Of a DNA stretch of 64,000 nt, positions 43,063 through 52,824 are shown piece after piece. Source of the stretch: Streptomyces griseoloalbus (GTDB lineage Bacteria > Actinomycetota > Actinomycetes > Streptomycetales > Streptomycetaceae); the NCBI GenBank assembly GCA_014650015.1, contig BMUD01000013.1:7069-71068 (forward strand), read 5' to 3'. Under the pieces are notes generated by a model, which was not told the origin of the DNA, did not search any database, and worked only from the letters and a program-made list of their open reading frames with translations. The position numbers and the translations under genes are program-made. Each line of letters opens with the position of its first letter. Within the stretch, counting starts at the first letter, position 1.

Positions 43063-43962
43063 TCAGTTCCAGGCGGTGCCGGTCAGGCGCTCGTACGCCT
43101 CCACGTACTTGGCCCGGGTCGCGTCCACGACCTGCTGCGGCAGCGGCGGCGGGGGCTGCTCGCTCTTCCGGTCCCAGCCCGACTCGGCCGAGGTCAGCCA
43201 GTCCCTCACGAACTGCTTGTCGTACGACGCCTGCGCCCGGCCCGGCTCCCACTGTTCGGCCGGCCAGAAGCGGGACGAGTCCGGGGTGAGCACCTCGTCC
43301 GCGATGACCAGGCCCTCACCGTCGAAGCCGAACTCGAACTTGGTGTCGGCGAGGAGGATGCCCCGGTCGCGGGCGATGTCGCGGGCCCGGGAGTAGGCGG
43401 CGAGGGTGGCCTGGCGCAGCTGGGCCGCCGTCTCCGCGCCGACCTGGCGGGCGACCTCCTCGTAGGAGACGTTCTCGTCGTGCTCGCCGACGGCGGCCTT
43501 GGTGGCCGGGGTGAAGATCGGGGCGGGCAGTTCCGAGCCGTCCACCAGGCCCTCGGGGAGGGCGAGGCCGCAGACCGTACGGGACTCGTTGTACTCGGTC
43601 AGCCCGGAGCCGGTGAGGTAGCCGCGGGCCACGCACTCGACGGGGACCATGTTCAGGGACTTGCAGACCAGCGTGCGGCCCGCCCAGTCGGCGGGGGCGC
43701 CGGCCGGGAGTTCGGTGCTCAGGACGTGGTTGGGGAGCAGGTCGGCCAGCTGGTCGAACCACCACAGGGAGAGCTGGGTGAGGACCCGGCCCTTGTCGGG
43801 GATCTCGGTCGGCAGCACCCAGTCGTAGGCGGAGATGCGGTCACTGGCGACCATCACGAGGTCGCCCGCCTCGTTCCGGTACAGCTCGCGCACCTTTCCG
43901 GTGTGCAGATGCACCAGACCCGGAACCTGGATGGGCTCGGGCTTTTCGACGAATCCGGACAC
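43063..43962 (-). CDS. purC: SAICAR synthetase
   Basis: 299 aa. Joins CAIR and aspartate with ATP. Opening H-T-G-K-V-R-E-L-Y, then A-S-D-R-I-S-A-Y-D-W-V-L-P, C-V-A-R-G-Y-L-T-G-S-G and D-T-K-F-E-F-G, all PurC signatures. GTG at 43962 has GGGGAGG 4 nt upstream; longer open frame upstream belongs to another gene's shadow. Confidence 0.98.
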   Translation of the reverse strand: MSGFVEKPEPIQVPGLVHLHTGKVRELYRNEAGDLVMVASDRISAYDWVLPTEIPDKGRVLTQLSLWWFDQLADLLPNHVLSTELPAGAPADWAGRTLVCKSLNMVPVECVARGYLTGSGLTEYNESRTVCGLALPEGLVDGSELPAPIFTPATKAAVGEHDENVSYEEVARQVGAETAAQLRQATLAAYSRARDIARDRGILLADTKFEFGFDGEGLVIADEVLTPDSSRFWPAEQWEPGRAQASYDKQFVRDWLTSAESGWDRKSEQPPPPLPQQVVDATRAKYVEAYERLTGTAWN

Positions 43963-44057
43963 GGTTCCTCCCCGTGGTGATGTCCAATGGCTCGATTCTC
44001 CCTTATGGGGCGAACGGTCTCGGCCAGGGGTGTCGGTAGGGGTGGGCGGCCCTGCGG

Positions 44058-45575
44058 TCAGTCGCGTTTGCAGATGCGGTCCAGGAGGTTGGCCGTGGCG
44101 CGCTGGATCCTCGGGTCGACATGGCCCGGGCGGTCCAGCGCCGGGGACCAGGCGAAGGTGCCGGAGGCGAAGACCCACGCCCCGGAGGGCGCCCGGTACA
44201 GGGAGGTCTCCTGGTGGCGCCGGGCGCCGTCCCGGTCGGTGTACGGCGAGTGGGCGAGCAGGACGCGTTCCTCGTGCTCGGGCAGCGGGGTGCGCGGGTA
44301 GTAGCGGTCGGCCTCGCCCGCGACCATTGCCTCTATGCCGTCGCCCTCGTGGGCGCCGGTCGCCTCCCACATCCAGTGGCCGGCGTTGCGGACGATCAGC
44401 GGATGCGGTTCCGGCACGGGACCGGCGTACTGGATGCCCAGCAGGTGCTGCTCCGCGCGGTCGATCTCCCGCCACAGCACCGCTTTGCCCGGGCCGCGGC
44501 GTTTGCGGCAGGTCAGCAGGCGGTCGGGGCCGGACGGGGACGGGGCCAGTTCGACCTGCCAGTACAGGGTGTTGGCGGAGAGGAAGACCAGGGACGTGCC
44601 GTGCTCGCGGGCGCGTTCCACGGCGGTGCGCATGGGCCGCGACCAGTACTCGTCGTGGCCGGGGAAGATCAGGCCCCGGTAGCGGGTGGGGTCGACCCGG
44701 CCGGCGTGCAGGTCGCGCGCGTCGGCGTAGGCGAGGTCGTAGCCGTAGCGCTCGGCCCAGCGGATGACGTCGTAGGCGTGACCGACGTGCAGCGGGAGGC
44801 CGGCGCCCGCGTACGGGCGGTCGAAGGAGACGGTGGTGGCGGCGTCGGCCTCGCCGAGCAGCCGGCCCTTCTCGTCCCAGGCGTGGTAGAGGCTCGCGCC
44901 GGTGCGGCCGTCCTCGGGGTAGAGGTTGTACGCCTGCCAGGTGACGTCGGGCAGGACGAGGAGGAGGTCCGCCGGGCGGTCGTCCCGGACGGTGAACGGG
45001 ATGTGCGAGCGGTAGCCGTCGGCCGTGGTGAGGACGGCCACATACGCGCCGACGCTCCAGTACGACGGGATCGGTAACCGCCAGGACAGCCACCAGTGGT
45101 GGCAGGAGACGGTGCGGTCGGCGGTGAGCGGCGCGGGCTGCACGATGCCGGAGAGGCGGGGGCTTGAGGTGATCTTCGTGGCGCCGTGGCCGCTGTAGTG
45201 GCCGATGCGGTAGACATCGACGTCGAATTCCTGGGGCGGGTCGACGGTGACGTGGAAGTCGATGGCCTCACCGGGGGCGACGGCGCCGGTGGAGGCGAAG
45301 CCCTTGATCTGGCGGTGCACGTCGTCCGCCGCGCGGGGTCCGCCCAAGGAGCGGGGGGCGGGCCGCCCGGGGCCGCGCTGCCTCGGGAGGCGGGCGGCGG
45401 CTCGTTCCGGGTACGGGTCCGGGTCCGCGTCCACGTACCAGGGGACGACCTGCCCGGTGTCGCCGAAGTAGGTCTCGCTGCCGCGCAGCCACGGGAGAGG
45501 GCCCTGCCCGAAGGGATCGTTCACGGCGTGCGCCAGTGCTCCCGACTCCCAGCGGCGGATCTGCTCCGAACCCAT
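44058..45575 (-). CDS. N,N-dimethylformamidase large-subunit-like protein
   Basis: 505 aa. Contains the domain found in the C-terminal part of N,N-dimethylformamidase beta subunits: L-L-L-V-L-P-D-V-T-W-Q-A-Y-N, F-P-G-H-D-E-Y-W-S, and S-A-N-T-L-Y-W-Q-V. No signal peptide. True substrate unknown; no small subunit is present. ATG at 45575 has GGGGAG 5 nt upstream. The protein at this position next to purC is conserved in Streptomyces as I recall. Confidence 0.82.
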   Translation of the reverse strand: MGSEQIRRWESGALAHAVNDPFGQGPLPWLRGSETYFGDTGQVVPWYVDADPDPYPERAAARLPRQRGPGRPAPRSLGGPRAADDVHRQIKGFASTGAVAPGEAIDFHVTVDPPQEFDVDVYRIGHYSGHGATKITSSPRLSGIVQPAPLTADRTVSCHHWWLSWRLPIPSYWSVGAYVAVLTTADGYRSHIPFTVRDDRPADLLLVLPDVTWQAYNLYPEDGRTGASLYHAWDEKGRLLGEADAATTVSFDRPYAGAGLPLHVGHAYDVIRWAERYGYDLAYADARDLHAGRVDPTRYRGLIFPGHDEYWSRPMRTAVERAREHGTSLVFLSANTLYWQVELAPSPSGPDRLLTCRKRRGPGKAVLWREIDRAEQHLLGIQYAGPVPEPHPLIVRNAGHWMWEATGAHEGDGIEAMVAGEADRYYPRTPLPEHEERVLLAHSPYTDRDGARRHQETSLYRAPSGAWVFASGTFAWSPALDRPGHVDPRIQRATANLLDRICKRD

Positions 45576-45830
45576 GATCGCTCCCCTCCCTCTCGCCCCC
45601 GTCGCGGTGCGGTGCGTGGTGCTGTTCGGCAGTCGCCTGGCGGGTGATGCCTGCCGCCAGTTATGTGCTTGTCGTATGTCGCGAGCTCTTGCCAGTGAGC
45701 GCGAACGGTCCAAGCACATCACATTTGACACCCAGTCCGTCACCGTTCGTTTTGAATTGACCGAAAACGGAAGGTTGAGCTCCGGGCAGGGGGAGTCGAG
45801 GCAGGGAGGAAGGGGTGCGTGGGCGTCAGC

Positions 45831-47693
45831 TCAGACGAGCCGTACCGGCTTTTCGGGGCGTATGCCCTGCCGGGTCAGCCACAGATGGAGGGCCGAGGGG
45901 TCGCCGTCCTCGATCAGGTCGAGGACCTGGGGGGACAGGTCCGCGGCGCGCACACCGCCCAGGACGAGGGTCGGGCCGTCGAGCCAGTCGAGCCCGGGGG
46001 CGGCGCCCACGGTGTCCATCGCCGCACAGCAGACCATCGCCGTGATGTGGTCGGCGAGCAGCTCACGGGCGGTGCGCGGGGGCTGGAGCGGGAAGAGGGG
46101 GAGCGCGCGGTCGTCCCCGAGGGGGGCCGGGTCGGGGGCGCCGGGGAGCGCGGCGTCCTCCGGGCCGGTGGCGGCGGAGGTCGCGGCCGGGGCTGCCGCC
46201 CCCTCGCGAGCCAGCTCGGCACTCAGCCGGGCGGCCAGAGCGGCACTGCGGGCGGTGGTGCCGGTCAGGTCCTCGTCGTCCTGGGTGGGGTCCGTGGCCG
46301 GCGCGGTGGGTGCGTCAAGGCCCGTGGGCCGGGCGGGTGCCGTGGGCGCGGTGGGCTCCGTGGAGGGGACGGGCGCCATGGACGGGAGCGGTTCCGCGGG
46401 TGCCGGTGGGGTCGTCAGGTGGGCGAGGACCCGGGTGAGGGTGGGGGCGTCGGGGGCCGGGGGCTCACCGGGGGTGGGCGGTACGTGGAGGGCGTCCAGG
46501 ACGCGGTGGAGGCGGGCGGCGTCGGTGCGCCACTTGCGGTCGACGACCGCCTCCGGATAGTCGTCCCAGTGGACCGGTGACCAGGCCGGGCCGGTCTTGG
46601 CGGGACCGCCGTGGAAGAGGCGGGCGGCGAGCAGGGAGGTCGCCTCGTCCACCGCGCCGGGTTCTTCGAGCAGGTCACAGGCGGGGCGCTCGCCGAGGCG
46701 GGAGGCGAAGCCCTCCGCCAGCCGGTCCCGGCGGGACAGCTCGGTGAGCGCGGCCACCACTCCGGCGTTGAGCCGCGAGGGCCAGCGGCCCATCCGCCAG
46801 GCGGGCAGCGCGACCCGGGTGAGCAGCCGGTCCCAGCCCGCGTACGCCAGGCCCACCTGCTCCTGGGCGACGATCCGCAGCCCGTAGTCCACGACCTGGG
46901 CACGCTCGGCCGCCGCGGCGGCGACCCCTCGCTCCATCTCGGCGGCGTGGCCCCGGCACCCGCGCAGCAGCAGACGGGCGGCCCAGCCGACGCCCGCGAG
47001 CACCCCACGGAACACCGGCCCGCGGCGGGACTCCGCGGTCACGGCCACCGCGGCGTCCAGACCCCTCACGAAACGCCGGGCGGCGGCTATGTCCGGGTGG
47101 GCCGACGGTCCCGTACCGGCGACGACCGGGGCGAGCACCGCGCGCAGCTCGCCCACCCGCATCCACCACAGGAACGGGGAGCCGATCACCAGCACCGGCG
47201 CGGCGCCGGTCCTGACGCGCGAAGGCCGGCCCGCGCCCGCTATGTCGTCGTGCTCCTCGGCCGGCGGGGGGCCGTGGGCCGGGTGGGTACGGTCCTCCAG
47301 CCAGCTGTCGCAGTCGGGCGTGAGCGCTATGGCGGACGGGGCGGGAACGCCCAGGCGGTCGGCGAGGTCGCGCACCATCCGGTACAGGTCCGGGGCCGCC
47401 TCCTCGGCGATCGGGACCGTCGGGCTCATGGCGGGCCGGGCCCGGACGACGACCAGGGCGACCGCGGCGCCGAGGAGCAGAACGAGCACCGCGAGCGGTG
47501 TGAGGATCCGGCGGACCAGGTCCCAGCCGGTGCCCGGCAGATGGCCGGTGGAGCCGCCCACGAGCAGGACCACGGCGACGGCGGCCGGCAGCAGCGCGAC
47601 GGCCAGCGCCCGGCTGCGGATGCGCAGCACGGCCAGCGCACGTGATCGCGCGGCCTGCGCGCCCGCCTCCGCTCCCAGTCCGCTTCCGCTCAT
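45831..47693 (-). CDS. SarA-like membrane protein next to purD
   Basis: 620 aa. Two transmembrane segments near the N-terminus (about 31-50 and 60-83), then a large cytoplasmic part with an Ala/Pro-rich linker at about 415-520. R-D-L-A-D-R-L-G-V-P-A-P-S-A-I-A-L-T-P-D resembles the start of M48-type peptidases, but I see no clear H-E-x-x-H. In S. coelicolor the protein between purC and purD was named SarA (sporulation and antibiotic related); the match here is by position and topology, from memory. ATG at 47693. Confidence 0.65.
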   Translation of the reverse strand: MSGSGLGAEAGAQAARSRALAVLRIRSRALAVALLPAAVAVVLLVGGSTGHLPGTGWDLVRRILTPLAVLVLLLGAAVALVVVRARPAMSPTVPIAEEAAPDLYRMVRDLADRLGVPAPSAIALTPDCDSWLEDRTHPAHGPPPAEEHDDIAGAGRPSRVRTGAAPVLVIGSPFLWWMRVGELRAVLAPVVAGTGPSAHPDIAAARRFVRGLDAAVAVTAESRRGPVFRGVLAGVGWAARLLLRGCRGHAAEMERGVAAAAAERAQVVDYGLRIVAQEQVGLAYAGWDRLLTRVALPAWRMGRWPSRLNAGVVAALTELSRRDRLAEGFASRLGERPACDLLEEPGAVDEATSLLAARLFHGGPAKTGPAWSPVHWDDYPEAVVDRKWRTDAARLHRVLDALHVPPTPGEPPAPDAPTLTRVLAHLTTPPAPAEPLPSMAPVPSTEPTAPTAPARPTGLDAPTAPATDPTQDDEDLTGTTARSAALAARLSAELAREGAAAPAATSAATGPEDAALPGAPDPAPLGDDRALPLFPLQPPRTARELLADHITAMVCCAAMDTVGAAPGLDWLDGPTLVLGGVRAADLSPQVLDLIEDGDPSALHLWLTRQGIRPEKPVRLV

Positions 47694-47910
47694 GGCCCGA
47701 CCTCACCCCCTCCCGGCGGTCCTGACGCTGTCCTGGCGTTGTCCACTCCCCCACTGTGGCACCCGCCACTGACATCGCAATGCCGATGGGCCAAGTGCCG
47801 GAACGCTTGCGCGGCACCCTAGTTGGGGCTCCGGGTCTCGTCAGCCGGATGGGGCATCGCTCACTCGATGGAATGGCTTTGGGGAGAGGTGGATGACGGA
47901 CGGCAAGGGT

Positions 47911-47944
47911 CAGGCCCCGGATCCTGAGACGGATCCGGGGCCTG
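47911..47944 (-). terminator. Terminator of purD
   Basis: 14-bp perfect stem CAGGCCCCGGATCC / GGATCCGGGGCCTG with TGAGAC loop, 40 bp downstream of the purD stop. Confidence 0.8.
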
Positions 47945-47984
47945 CGGGGTTCACTGGCGCCGGGAAGCGGACCGGCCCGTCCGG

Positions 47985-49238
47985 TCAGGCGTCCTCGGCC
48001 GCCTTCGCCGCGATGTCGGTGCGGTGCTGGGAGCCGTCGAGGCCGATGCGGGAGACCGCGCGGTAGGCGCGGTCGCGGGCCTCGGTGAGGTCCTTGCCGG
48101 TCGCCGTGACGGACAGCACCCGCCCGCCCGCGCTGACGACCGCCTCGCCGTCGCGCTTCGTCCCGGCGTGCAGCACGTACGCGTGCGGGGCGTCGTGCGC
48201 GGCGACCTCGTCCAGGCCGGTGATCGGGTCGCCGGTGCGCGGGGTGCCGGGGTAGTTGTGCGAGGCGACGACCACGGTGACCGCGGCCTCGTCGCTCCAG
48301 CGCATCGGCTCCAGGTGGGCGAGGTTGCCGGTGGCGGCGGCCATCAGCACGCCGGCCAGCGGGGTCCTCAGCCGGGCCAGGACCACCTGGGTCTCGGGGT
48401 CGCCGAACCGGGCGTTGAACTCGATCACGCGGACACCGCGCGAGGTGATCGCGAGTCCGGCGTAGAGCAGTCCGGAGAACGGGGTGCCGCGGCGCCGCAT
48501 CTCGTCCACGGTCGGCTGGAGGACGGTCTCCATGACCTCGTCGACCAGCTTCGGATCGGCCCACGGAAGCGGGGAGTACGCGCCCATGCCGCCGGTGTTC
48601 GGGCCCTCGTCGCCGTCCAGCGCGCGCTTGAAGTCCTGGGCGGGCTGGAGGGGGACGACCGTCTCGCCGTCGGTGATGGCGAAGAGGGAGACCTCGGGGC
48701 CGTCGAGGAACTCCTCGATGACCACCCGCTCACAGGCACCGGCGTGCGCGCGGGCCGCCTCGATGTCGTCGGTGACGACGACGCCCTTGCCGGCGGCGAG
48801 CCCGTCGTCCTTGACGACGTACGGAGGGCCGAACGCCTTGAGGGCCGCGTCGGCCTCCTCGGACGTCGTGCAGACGTAACTGCGGGCGGTGGGCACCCCG
48901 GCCCCCGCCATGACGTCCTTCGCGAAGGCCTTGGAGCCCTCGAGCTGCGCTGCCTCCTTGGAGGGGCCGAAGACCGCGATGCCCGCGTCGCGTACGGCGT
49001 CGGCGACACCGGCGACGAGGGGCGCCTCCGGGCCGACCACCACGAGGTCCACGCCGAGCCGCGCGGCCAGCGCGGACACGGCCGCGCCGTCGAGGGCGTC
49101 GACCTGGTGCAGCTCGGCGACCTCGGCGATGCCGGCGTTGCCGGGCGCGCAGTGCAGCGCGGTGACATCGGGGTCGAGGGACAGGGAGTGGCACAGGGCG
49201 TGTTCGCGGGCGCCGCTGCCGATGACGAGGACCTTCAC
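47985..49238 (-). CDS. purD: Phosphoribosylamine-glycine ligase (GAR synthetase)
   Basis: 417 aa, ATP-grasp enzyme making GAR from phosphoribosylamine and glycine. N-terminus [17 protein letters not shown]-grasp elements [15 protein letters not shown] and [13 protein letters not shown] at 49238 has no Shine-Dalgarno, but TAGGCT ends 7 nt upstream, so the mRNA is probably leaderless. Terminator follows. Confidence 0.97.
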   Translation of the reverse strand: MKVLVIGSGAREHALCHSLSLDPDVTALHCAPGNAGIAEVAELHQVDALDGAAVSALAARLGVDLVVVGPEAPLVAGVADAVRDAGIAVFGPSKEAAQLEGSKAFAKDVMAGAGVPTARSYVCTTSEEADAALKAFGPPYVVKDDGLAAGKGVVVTDDIEAARAHAGACERVVIEEFLDGPEVSLFAITDGETVVPLQPAQDFKRALDGDEGPNTGGMGAYSPLPWADPKLVDEVMETVLQPTVDEMRRRGTPFSGLLYAGLAITSRGVRVIEFNARFGDPETQVVLARLRTPLAGVLMAAATGNLAHLEPMRWSDEAAVTVVVASHNYPGTPRTGDPITGLDEVAAHDAPHAYVLHAGTKRDGEAVVSAGGRVLSVTATGKDLTEARDRAYRAVSRIGLDGSQHRTDIAAKAAEDA

Positions 49239-49245
49239 GGGGGTC

Positions 49246-49251
49246 AGCCTA
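49246..49251 (-). promoter_or_regulatory. -10 box of leaderless purD
   Basis: On the minus strand TAGGCT ends 7 nt before GTG at 49238. Confidence 0.6.
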
Positions 49252-49377
49252 ACGGGAAGCGGCGCCTTCGCTTTGTGCGGGCTTCCGAAGGGGTGGCGGG
49301 AGGTGTTTTGTGGGTTCCTCCAGGGACCGCCGTTTCCGGCGGCGAAGGGCGTCCACGGGCGTCCCGGGACAGCACAC

Positions 49378-51687
49378 TCAGTCGTTCGTGAACTCCTCGA
49401 CGACCGTCGCACCCAGCTCGCGGACGAGGAGGTCCTGCCCGGAGAGGGCCGATTCGTCCAGGTCGGGGTCGTCGTCCTCGGGGATGTCGTCCTCCGGGGA
49501 GACGGGGGGCGGTGGCTCCGGGGCGGACGGGCGGGGTGCCGGGGCGGGAGCGGAGCCGGGTGCCGGCGCGGAGGGCGCCGGCGTGCCGCTCGTCGGCTGC
49601 GCGGGGGCGGAAGGGGCGGGCGGCTGGGGCGCGGACGGGCGCTGACCGCCTCCGGTGCCGGAGCCGCCGTACCCGCCGCCACCGCCGTAGCCTCCGCCAC
49701 CACCGCCGTTGCGGCCGCCGGGCGGTCCGGCCGGTGCGGGTGCCGCCACGCCGCCGCCGGAGGGGTCGACGACCGCCTCGATCCTCCACTGCACGTTGAA
49801 CTGCTCGGCCAGCGCCTGGCGCAGTACGTCCTCGCTGCCGCTGCTGAGGAAGTTGTCCCGCGCCCCGGCGTTCACGAAGCCGATCTGGAGGGTCGTGCCG
49901 TCGAAGCCGGTCACCTGGGCGTTCTGGCTGAGCAGGATCCAGGTGAAGCGACGACGGTTCTTGACCGTCTCCAGGATGTTCGGCCAGAGCATGCGGGGGT
50001 CGAGACCACCGCCGCCGCCCGAGGGCGCGGGGGCCGACGGTGCGGGTGCCGACGGTGCGGGAGCCGGGGCCGTCTGGGGCGTGGGCGGCGCGGGAGCACC
50101 GGTCGCGGCCGCGGGCTGCCCGCCGCCGCCCGCCGGGGTGGCCGTGGGCCAGCCGCCCGGCCGTCGGCCACCACTGCCGGCGGACGCGGCGGTGGGCCAG
50201 GCACCGGGGGCGCCGGGCCCGGTCGGGGGGTCGGCCGGGGCAGGGGCCGGGGCGGCCGCCGGAGGCTGAGCCTGCGCGGGAGCGGGAGCCGGGGCAGGGG
50301 CCGGAGCAGGCGCGGGAGCCGCGGCGGGCGAGGGAGCGGACGGCGCCGGAGCGGGTCCCGGGCCCGGAGCCCGGACGGCGGCGCGGGCGGCGGCGGGGCC
50401 GCTTCCCGGCGGCACGGGGCCCTGCCCCTGACCGTGCCCGGCCCCGGCCGGCGCTCCCCCATGAGCCTCCGGCCCGGGTACGTATCCCATGGCGGGCATA
50501 CCGGCGCCGCCGGCGCCCGCGGAGAAGTGCGCGCCGCGCTCGATCCGGTCCAGGCGTGCCATGACCGAGCGCTCGTCGCCGTAGGCGGCGGGGAGCATCA
50601 CGCGCGCGCAGATCAGCTCCAGCTGGAGGCGGGGCGCTGTGGCACCGCGCATCTCGGTGAGCCCCTGGTTGACGAGGTCGGCGGCGCGGCTGAGCTCGGC
50701 GGCGCCGAAGGTGCCGGCCTGGGCCTGCATCCGCTCGATGACGTCGGCCGGGGCGTCGATGAGCCCCTTCTCGGCCGCGTCCGGAACGGCGGCGAGGATC
50801 ACCAGGTCCCGCAGCCGCTCCAGCAGATCCGCGACGAACCTGCGCGGATCGTTGCCGCCCTCGATCACCCGGTCGACGACCTCGAAGGCGGCGGCACCGT
50901 CACCGGTCGCGAAGGCCTCGACGACGGAGTCGAGCAGCGAGCCGTCCGTGTACCCGAGCAGAGAGGTGGCCATGGCGTACGTCACACCGTCGGCGCCGGC
51001 GCTGGCGAGCAGCTGGTCCATGACGGACATCGAGTCACGCACGGACCCGGCGCCGGCCCGCACCACGAGCGGCAGCACGCCGTCCTCGACGGGGATGTTC
51101 TCCTTCTGGCACACCTGGCCCAGGTAGTCCCGCAGGGTGCCGGGCGGCACCAGCCGGAACGGGTAGTGGTGCGTACGCGACCGGATCGTCCCGATGACCT
51201 TCTCGGGCTCGGTGGTCGCGAAGATGAACTTCAGATGCTCCGGGGGCTCCTCGACGACCTTGAGCAGGGCGTTGAAACCCTGCGGGGAGACCATGTGGGC
51301 CTCGTCGATGATGTAGATCTTGTAGCGGCTGGAGGCGGGCCCGAAGAAAGCCTTCTCGCGCAGGTCACGGGCGTCGTCCACACCACCGTGGGAAGCGGCG
51401 TCGATCTCGATCACGTCGATCGAACCGGGTCCGTTGCGCGCGAGGTCCTGGCAGGACTGGCACTGCCCGCACGGGGTCGGCGTCGGGCCCTTCTCGCAGT
51501 TCAGGCACCGCGCCAGGATGCGCGCGCTGGTCGTCTTGCCGCATCCGCGCGGCCCGCTGAACAGGTACGCGTGATTGACCCGGTTGTTCCGCAACGCCTG
51601 CTGCAACGGGTCGGTGACATGCTCCTGCCCGATGACCTCGGCGAACGACTCCGGGCGATAACGGCGGTACAGCGCGAGAGACGACAC
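49378..51687 (-). CDS. dnaX: DNA polymerase III subunit gamma/tau
   Basis: 769 aa. AAA+ clamp-loader subunit. Walker A G-P-R-G-C-G-K-T (about residue 45), zinc-binding cysteines (C-L-N-C...C-G-Q-C-Q-S-C), Walker B I-I-D-E-A-H-M-V, sensor 1 A-T-T-E-P. After the clamp-loader core (about 365 aa) come long Pro/Ala/Gly-rich linkers on both sides of a compact tau-type domain ([16 protein letters not shown]), then an acidic C-terminus. GTG at 51687 matches the family start ([11 protein letters not shown]); the frame is open to 51717. TATAAC 9 nt upstream suggests a leaderless mRNA. Confidence 0.95.
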   Translation of the reverse strand: MSSLALYRRYRPESFAEVIGQEHVTDPLQQALRNNRVNHAYLFSGPRGCGKTTSARILARCLNCEKGPTPTPCGQCQSCQDLARNGPGSIDVIEIDAASHGGVDDARDLREKAFFGPASSRYKIYIIDEAHMVSPQGFNALLKVVEEPPEHLKFIFATTEPEKVIGTIRSRTHHYPFRLVPPGTLRDYLGQVCQKENIPVEDGVLPLVVRAGAGSVRDSMSVMDQLLASAGADGVTYAMATSLLGYTDGSLLDSVVEAFATGDGAAAFEVVDRVIEGGNDPRRFVADLLERLRDLVILAAVPDAAEKGLIDAPADVIERMQAQAGTFGAAELSRAADLVNQGLTEMRGATAPRLQLELICARVMLPAAYGDERSVMARLDRIERGAHFSAGAGGAGMPAMGYVPGPEAHGGAPAGAGHGQGQGPVPPGSGPAAARAAVRAPGPGPAPAPSAPSPAAAPAPAPAPAPAPAPAQAQPPAAAPAPAPADPPTGPGAPGAWPTAASAGSGGRRPGGWPTATPAGGGGQPAAATGAPAPPTPQTAPAPAPSAPAPSAPAPSGGGGGLDPRMLWPNILETVKNRRRFTWILLSQNAQVTGFDGTTLQIGFVNAGARDNFLSSGSEDVLRQALAEQFNVQWRIEAVVDPSGGGVAAPAPAGPPGGRNGGGGGGYGGGGGYGGSGTGGGQRPSAPQPPAPSAPAQPTSGTPAPSAPAPGSAPAPAPRPSAPEPPPPVSPEDDIPEDDDPDLDESALSGQDLLVRELGATVVEEFTND

Positions 51688-51696
51688 GCATACGAG

Positions 51697-51702
51697 GTTA
51701 TA
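51697..51702 (-). promoter_or_regulatory. -10 box of dnaX
   Basis: On the minus strand TATAAC ends 9 nt before GTG at 51687. Confidence 0.5.
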
Positions 51703-51785
51703 GGCGCCCACCGACAACCGGCCCCGCGCGCCGGACGGGCGCCGGGCCGGGCCGCGGGACCTGCGGCGTCCGGCCGGGAACGCAA

Positions 51786-51880
51786 GCGCCCCCCACGCAC
51801 CCGCCAGAGCCGACCTACCCTTGCTGCCTTCCGGCCCTGGGGGAGTTCAGTCAGATAGCGCCGCGTGAGGGGCTATGCAG
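51786..51880 (-). ncRNA. ffs: Signal recognition particle 4.5S RNA
   Basis: Minus strand holds the SRP RNA apical motif GGCCGGAAGGCAGCAAGGGT and flanking stems; CCCCTCACGC at the 5' end pairs with GCGTGGGGGG at the 3' end, giving a roughly 95-nt hairpin. Location just upstream of dnaX is usual in actinomycetes. Ends approximate. Confidence 0.92.
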
Positions 51881-51949
51881 AGGCTACCCCATGTCGAGGG
51901 CGCGGAACGAGTTCGCGAGCACTCCTCTCGGTCATGTAATGTTCCCAGC

Positions 51950-52037
51950 GGAGGATTCGCCTAGAGGCCTAGGGCGCACGCTTGGAAAGCGTGTTGGGGG
52001 CAACCCCTCACGAGTTCGAATCTCGTATCCTCCGCCA
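51950..52037 (+). tRNA. tRNA-Ser (GGA)
   Basis: Anticodon loop TTGGAAA between CACGC/GCGTG; long variable arm typical of serine tRNAs; acceptor GGAGGAT/ATCCTCC, discriminator G. Unlike the other tRNAs here the 3' CCA (52035-52037) is encoded. It marks the border between conserved core genes and accessory-looking genes. Confidence 0.96.
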
Positions 52038-52057
52038 GTGCCTCACCGGGCACGATG

Positions 52058-52093
52058 TCGAAGGGCCCCACCGTTCGCGGTGGGGCCCTTCGA
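52058..52093 (+). terminator. Terminator of tRNA-Ser
   Basis: 16-bp perfect stem (52058-52073 with 52078-52093) around a TTCG tetraloop. Confidence 0.85.
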
Positions 52094-52240
52094 CGTTGTC
52101 CGTCTCAGTTCGTTTTGGGGAGCTCCCAAAGAGCGTCGCCGGCTTACTGCGCGACCTTGCCGAGCAGGGGCCCGGTCACGTGCATGTACCGGGCGCGCAT
52201 CCGAGCCGCTCCCCAGGCTCCCAACCCAGGATGAGCGAGG

Positions 52241-52375
52241 TTACGGAGTGCCGAGCGACCCTTCAGAGGCCGATGGGACCCGCCCGTGCAGGACTGCGCC
52301 GGCACAGGCCAGGACGGTGGCAAGACCTGCCAGCAGGTAGACGAGCACGTTGATCGACATGGAGATGTGTTCCAC
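52241..52375 (-). CDS. 44-aa single-span membrane peptide downstream of arsR
   Basis: A small frame not usually called. One hydrophobic helix (I-N-V-L-V-Y-L-L-A-G-L-A-T-V-L-A-C-A-G-A-V-L) with a single Cys, then a short polar tail ending at TAA. GTG at 52375 has GGAGGAG about 9 nt upstream; ATG at 52360 would give 39 aa. It begins 27 bp after the arsR stop on the same strand, so it would be co-transcribed and arsenic-controlled. Function unknown; a membrane accessory for metalloid handling is one possibility. Confidence 0.5.
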   Translation of the reverse strand: MEHISMSINVLVYLLAGLATVLACAGAVLHGRVPSASEGSLGTP

Positions 52376-52402
52376 GCGGGCCCGCTCCTCCTCATGCTCG
52401 GG

Positions 52403-52777
52403 TCAGGCCACGGCCGGCAAGGTCAGCAGCTTGCCCATCGCGGCCAGCACGGACGGCTCGACCCGGTAGTAGACCCACGTACCGCGCCGCTGCGAGGTCA
52501 GCAGCCCGGCCTCCTTGAGCTTCTTCAGGTGGTGGGAAACGGTCGGCTGGGAAACCCCGACGTCGGAGATGTCGCAGACACACGCCTCGCCGCTCTCGTG
52601 CGAGGCCACCGCCGAGAACAGCCGCAGTCGCACCGGGTCGCCGAGCGCCTTGAACATCCGCGCGGCCGCCTCGGCCTCCTCCGCGGTGAACGGGCGCTCG
52701 GTGAGCGGCGGGCAGCATGGCGCGACGGCCTCGGATCCCTCGGCCTCGATCAGCGGCAGCACCTTCGTGTTCGACAT
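52403..52777 (-). CDS. arsR: ArsR/SmtB-family metalloregulator
   Basis: 124 aa. Winged helix R-L-R-L-F-S-A-V-A and S-Q-P-T-V-S-H-H-L-K-K-L-K-E-A-G. Inducer-site candidates: C-V-C-D in helix alpha-3 (as in classical ArsR) plus an N-terminal C-C (A-P-C-C-P-P). ArsR proteins of this kind release DNA on binding arsenite or antimonite. ATG at 52777 lies inside a palindromic operator (52769-52802), so it is autoregulated. Divergent from the monooxygenase-arsI pair. Confidence 0.93.
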   Translation of the reverse strand: MSNTKVLPLIEAEGSEAVAPCCPPLTERPFTAEEAEAAARMFKALGDPVRLRLFSAVASHESGEACVCDISDVGVSQPTVSHHLKKLKEAGLLTSQRRGTWVYYRVEPSVLAAMGKLLTLPAVA

Positions 52778-52802
52778 GCATCTATGTTGACATACGTCGA
52801 AC
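52769..52802. promoter_or_regulatory. ArsR operator 1
   Basis: GTTCGAC-N20-GTCGAAC, with an inner palindrome TATGTTGACATA (52783-52794), overlapping the arsR start. Geometry and core are repeated in operator 2. Confidence 0.75.
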
Positions 52803-52824
52803 CAGTGGTCGAGGGGCGAACGGC

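Noticed and set aside
43063-45093. Fused 676-aa protein ending in PurC
   Set aside because: Only the last 299 residues are PurC; the rest is the antisense/out-of-frame reading of the dimethylformamidase-like gene, and a strong ribosome-binding site precedes the PurC GTG.
51950-52240. Integrated genomic island with attachment site at tRNA-Ser
   Set aside because: Accessory genes start right after the tRNA, but I found no direct repeat of its 3' end downstream and no integrase. Short frames at 52094-52240 read like fragments but match nothing I recognise.
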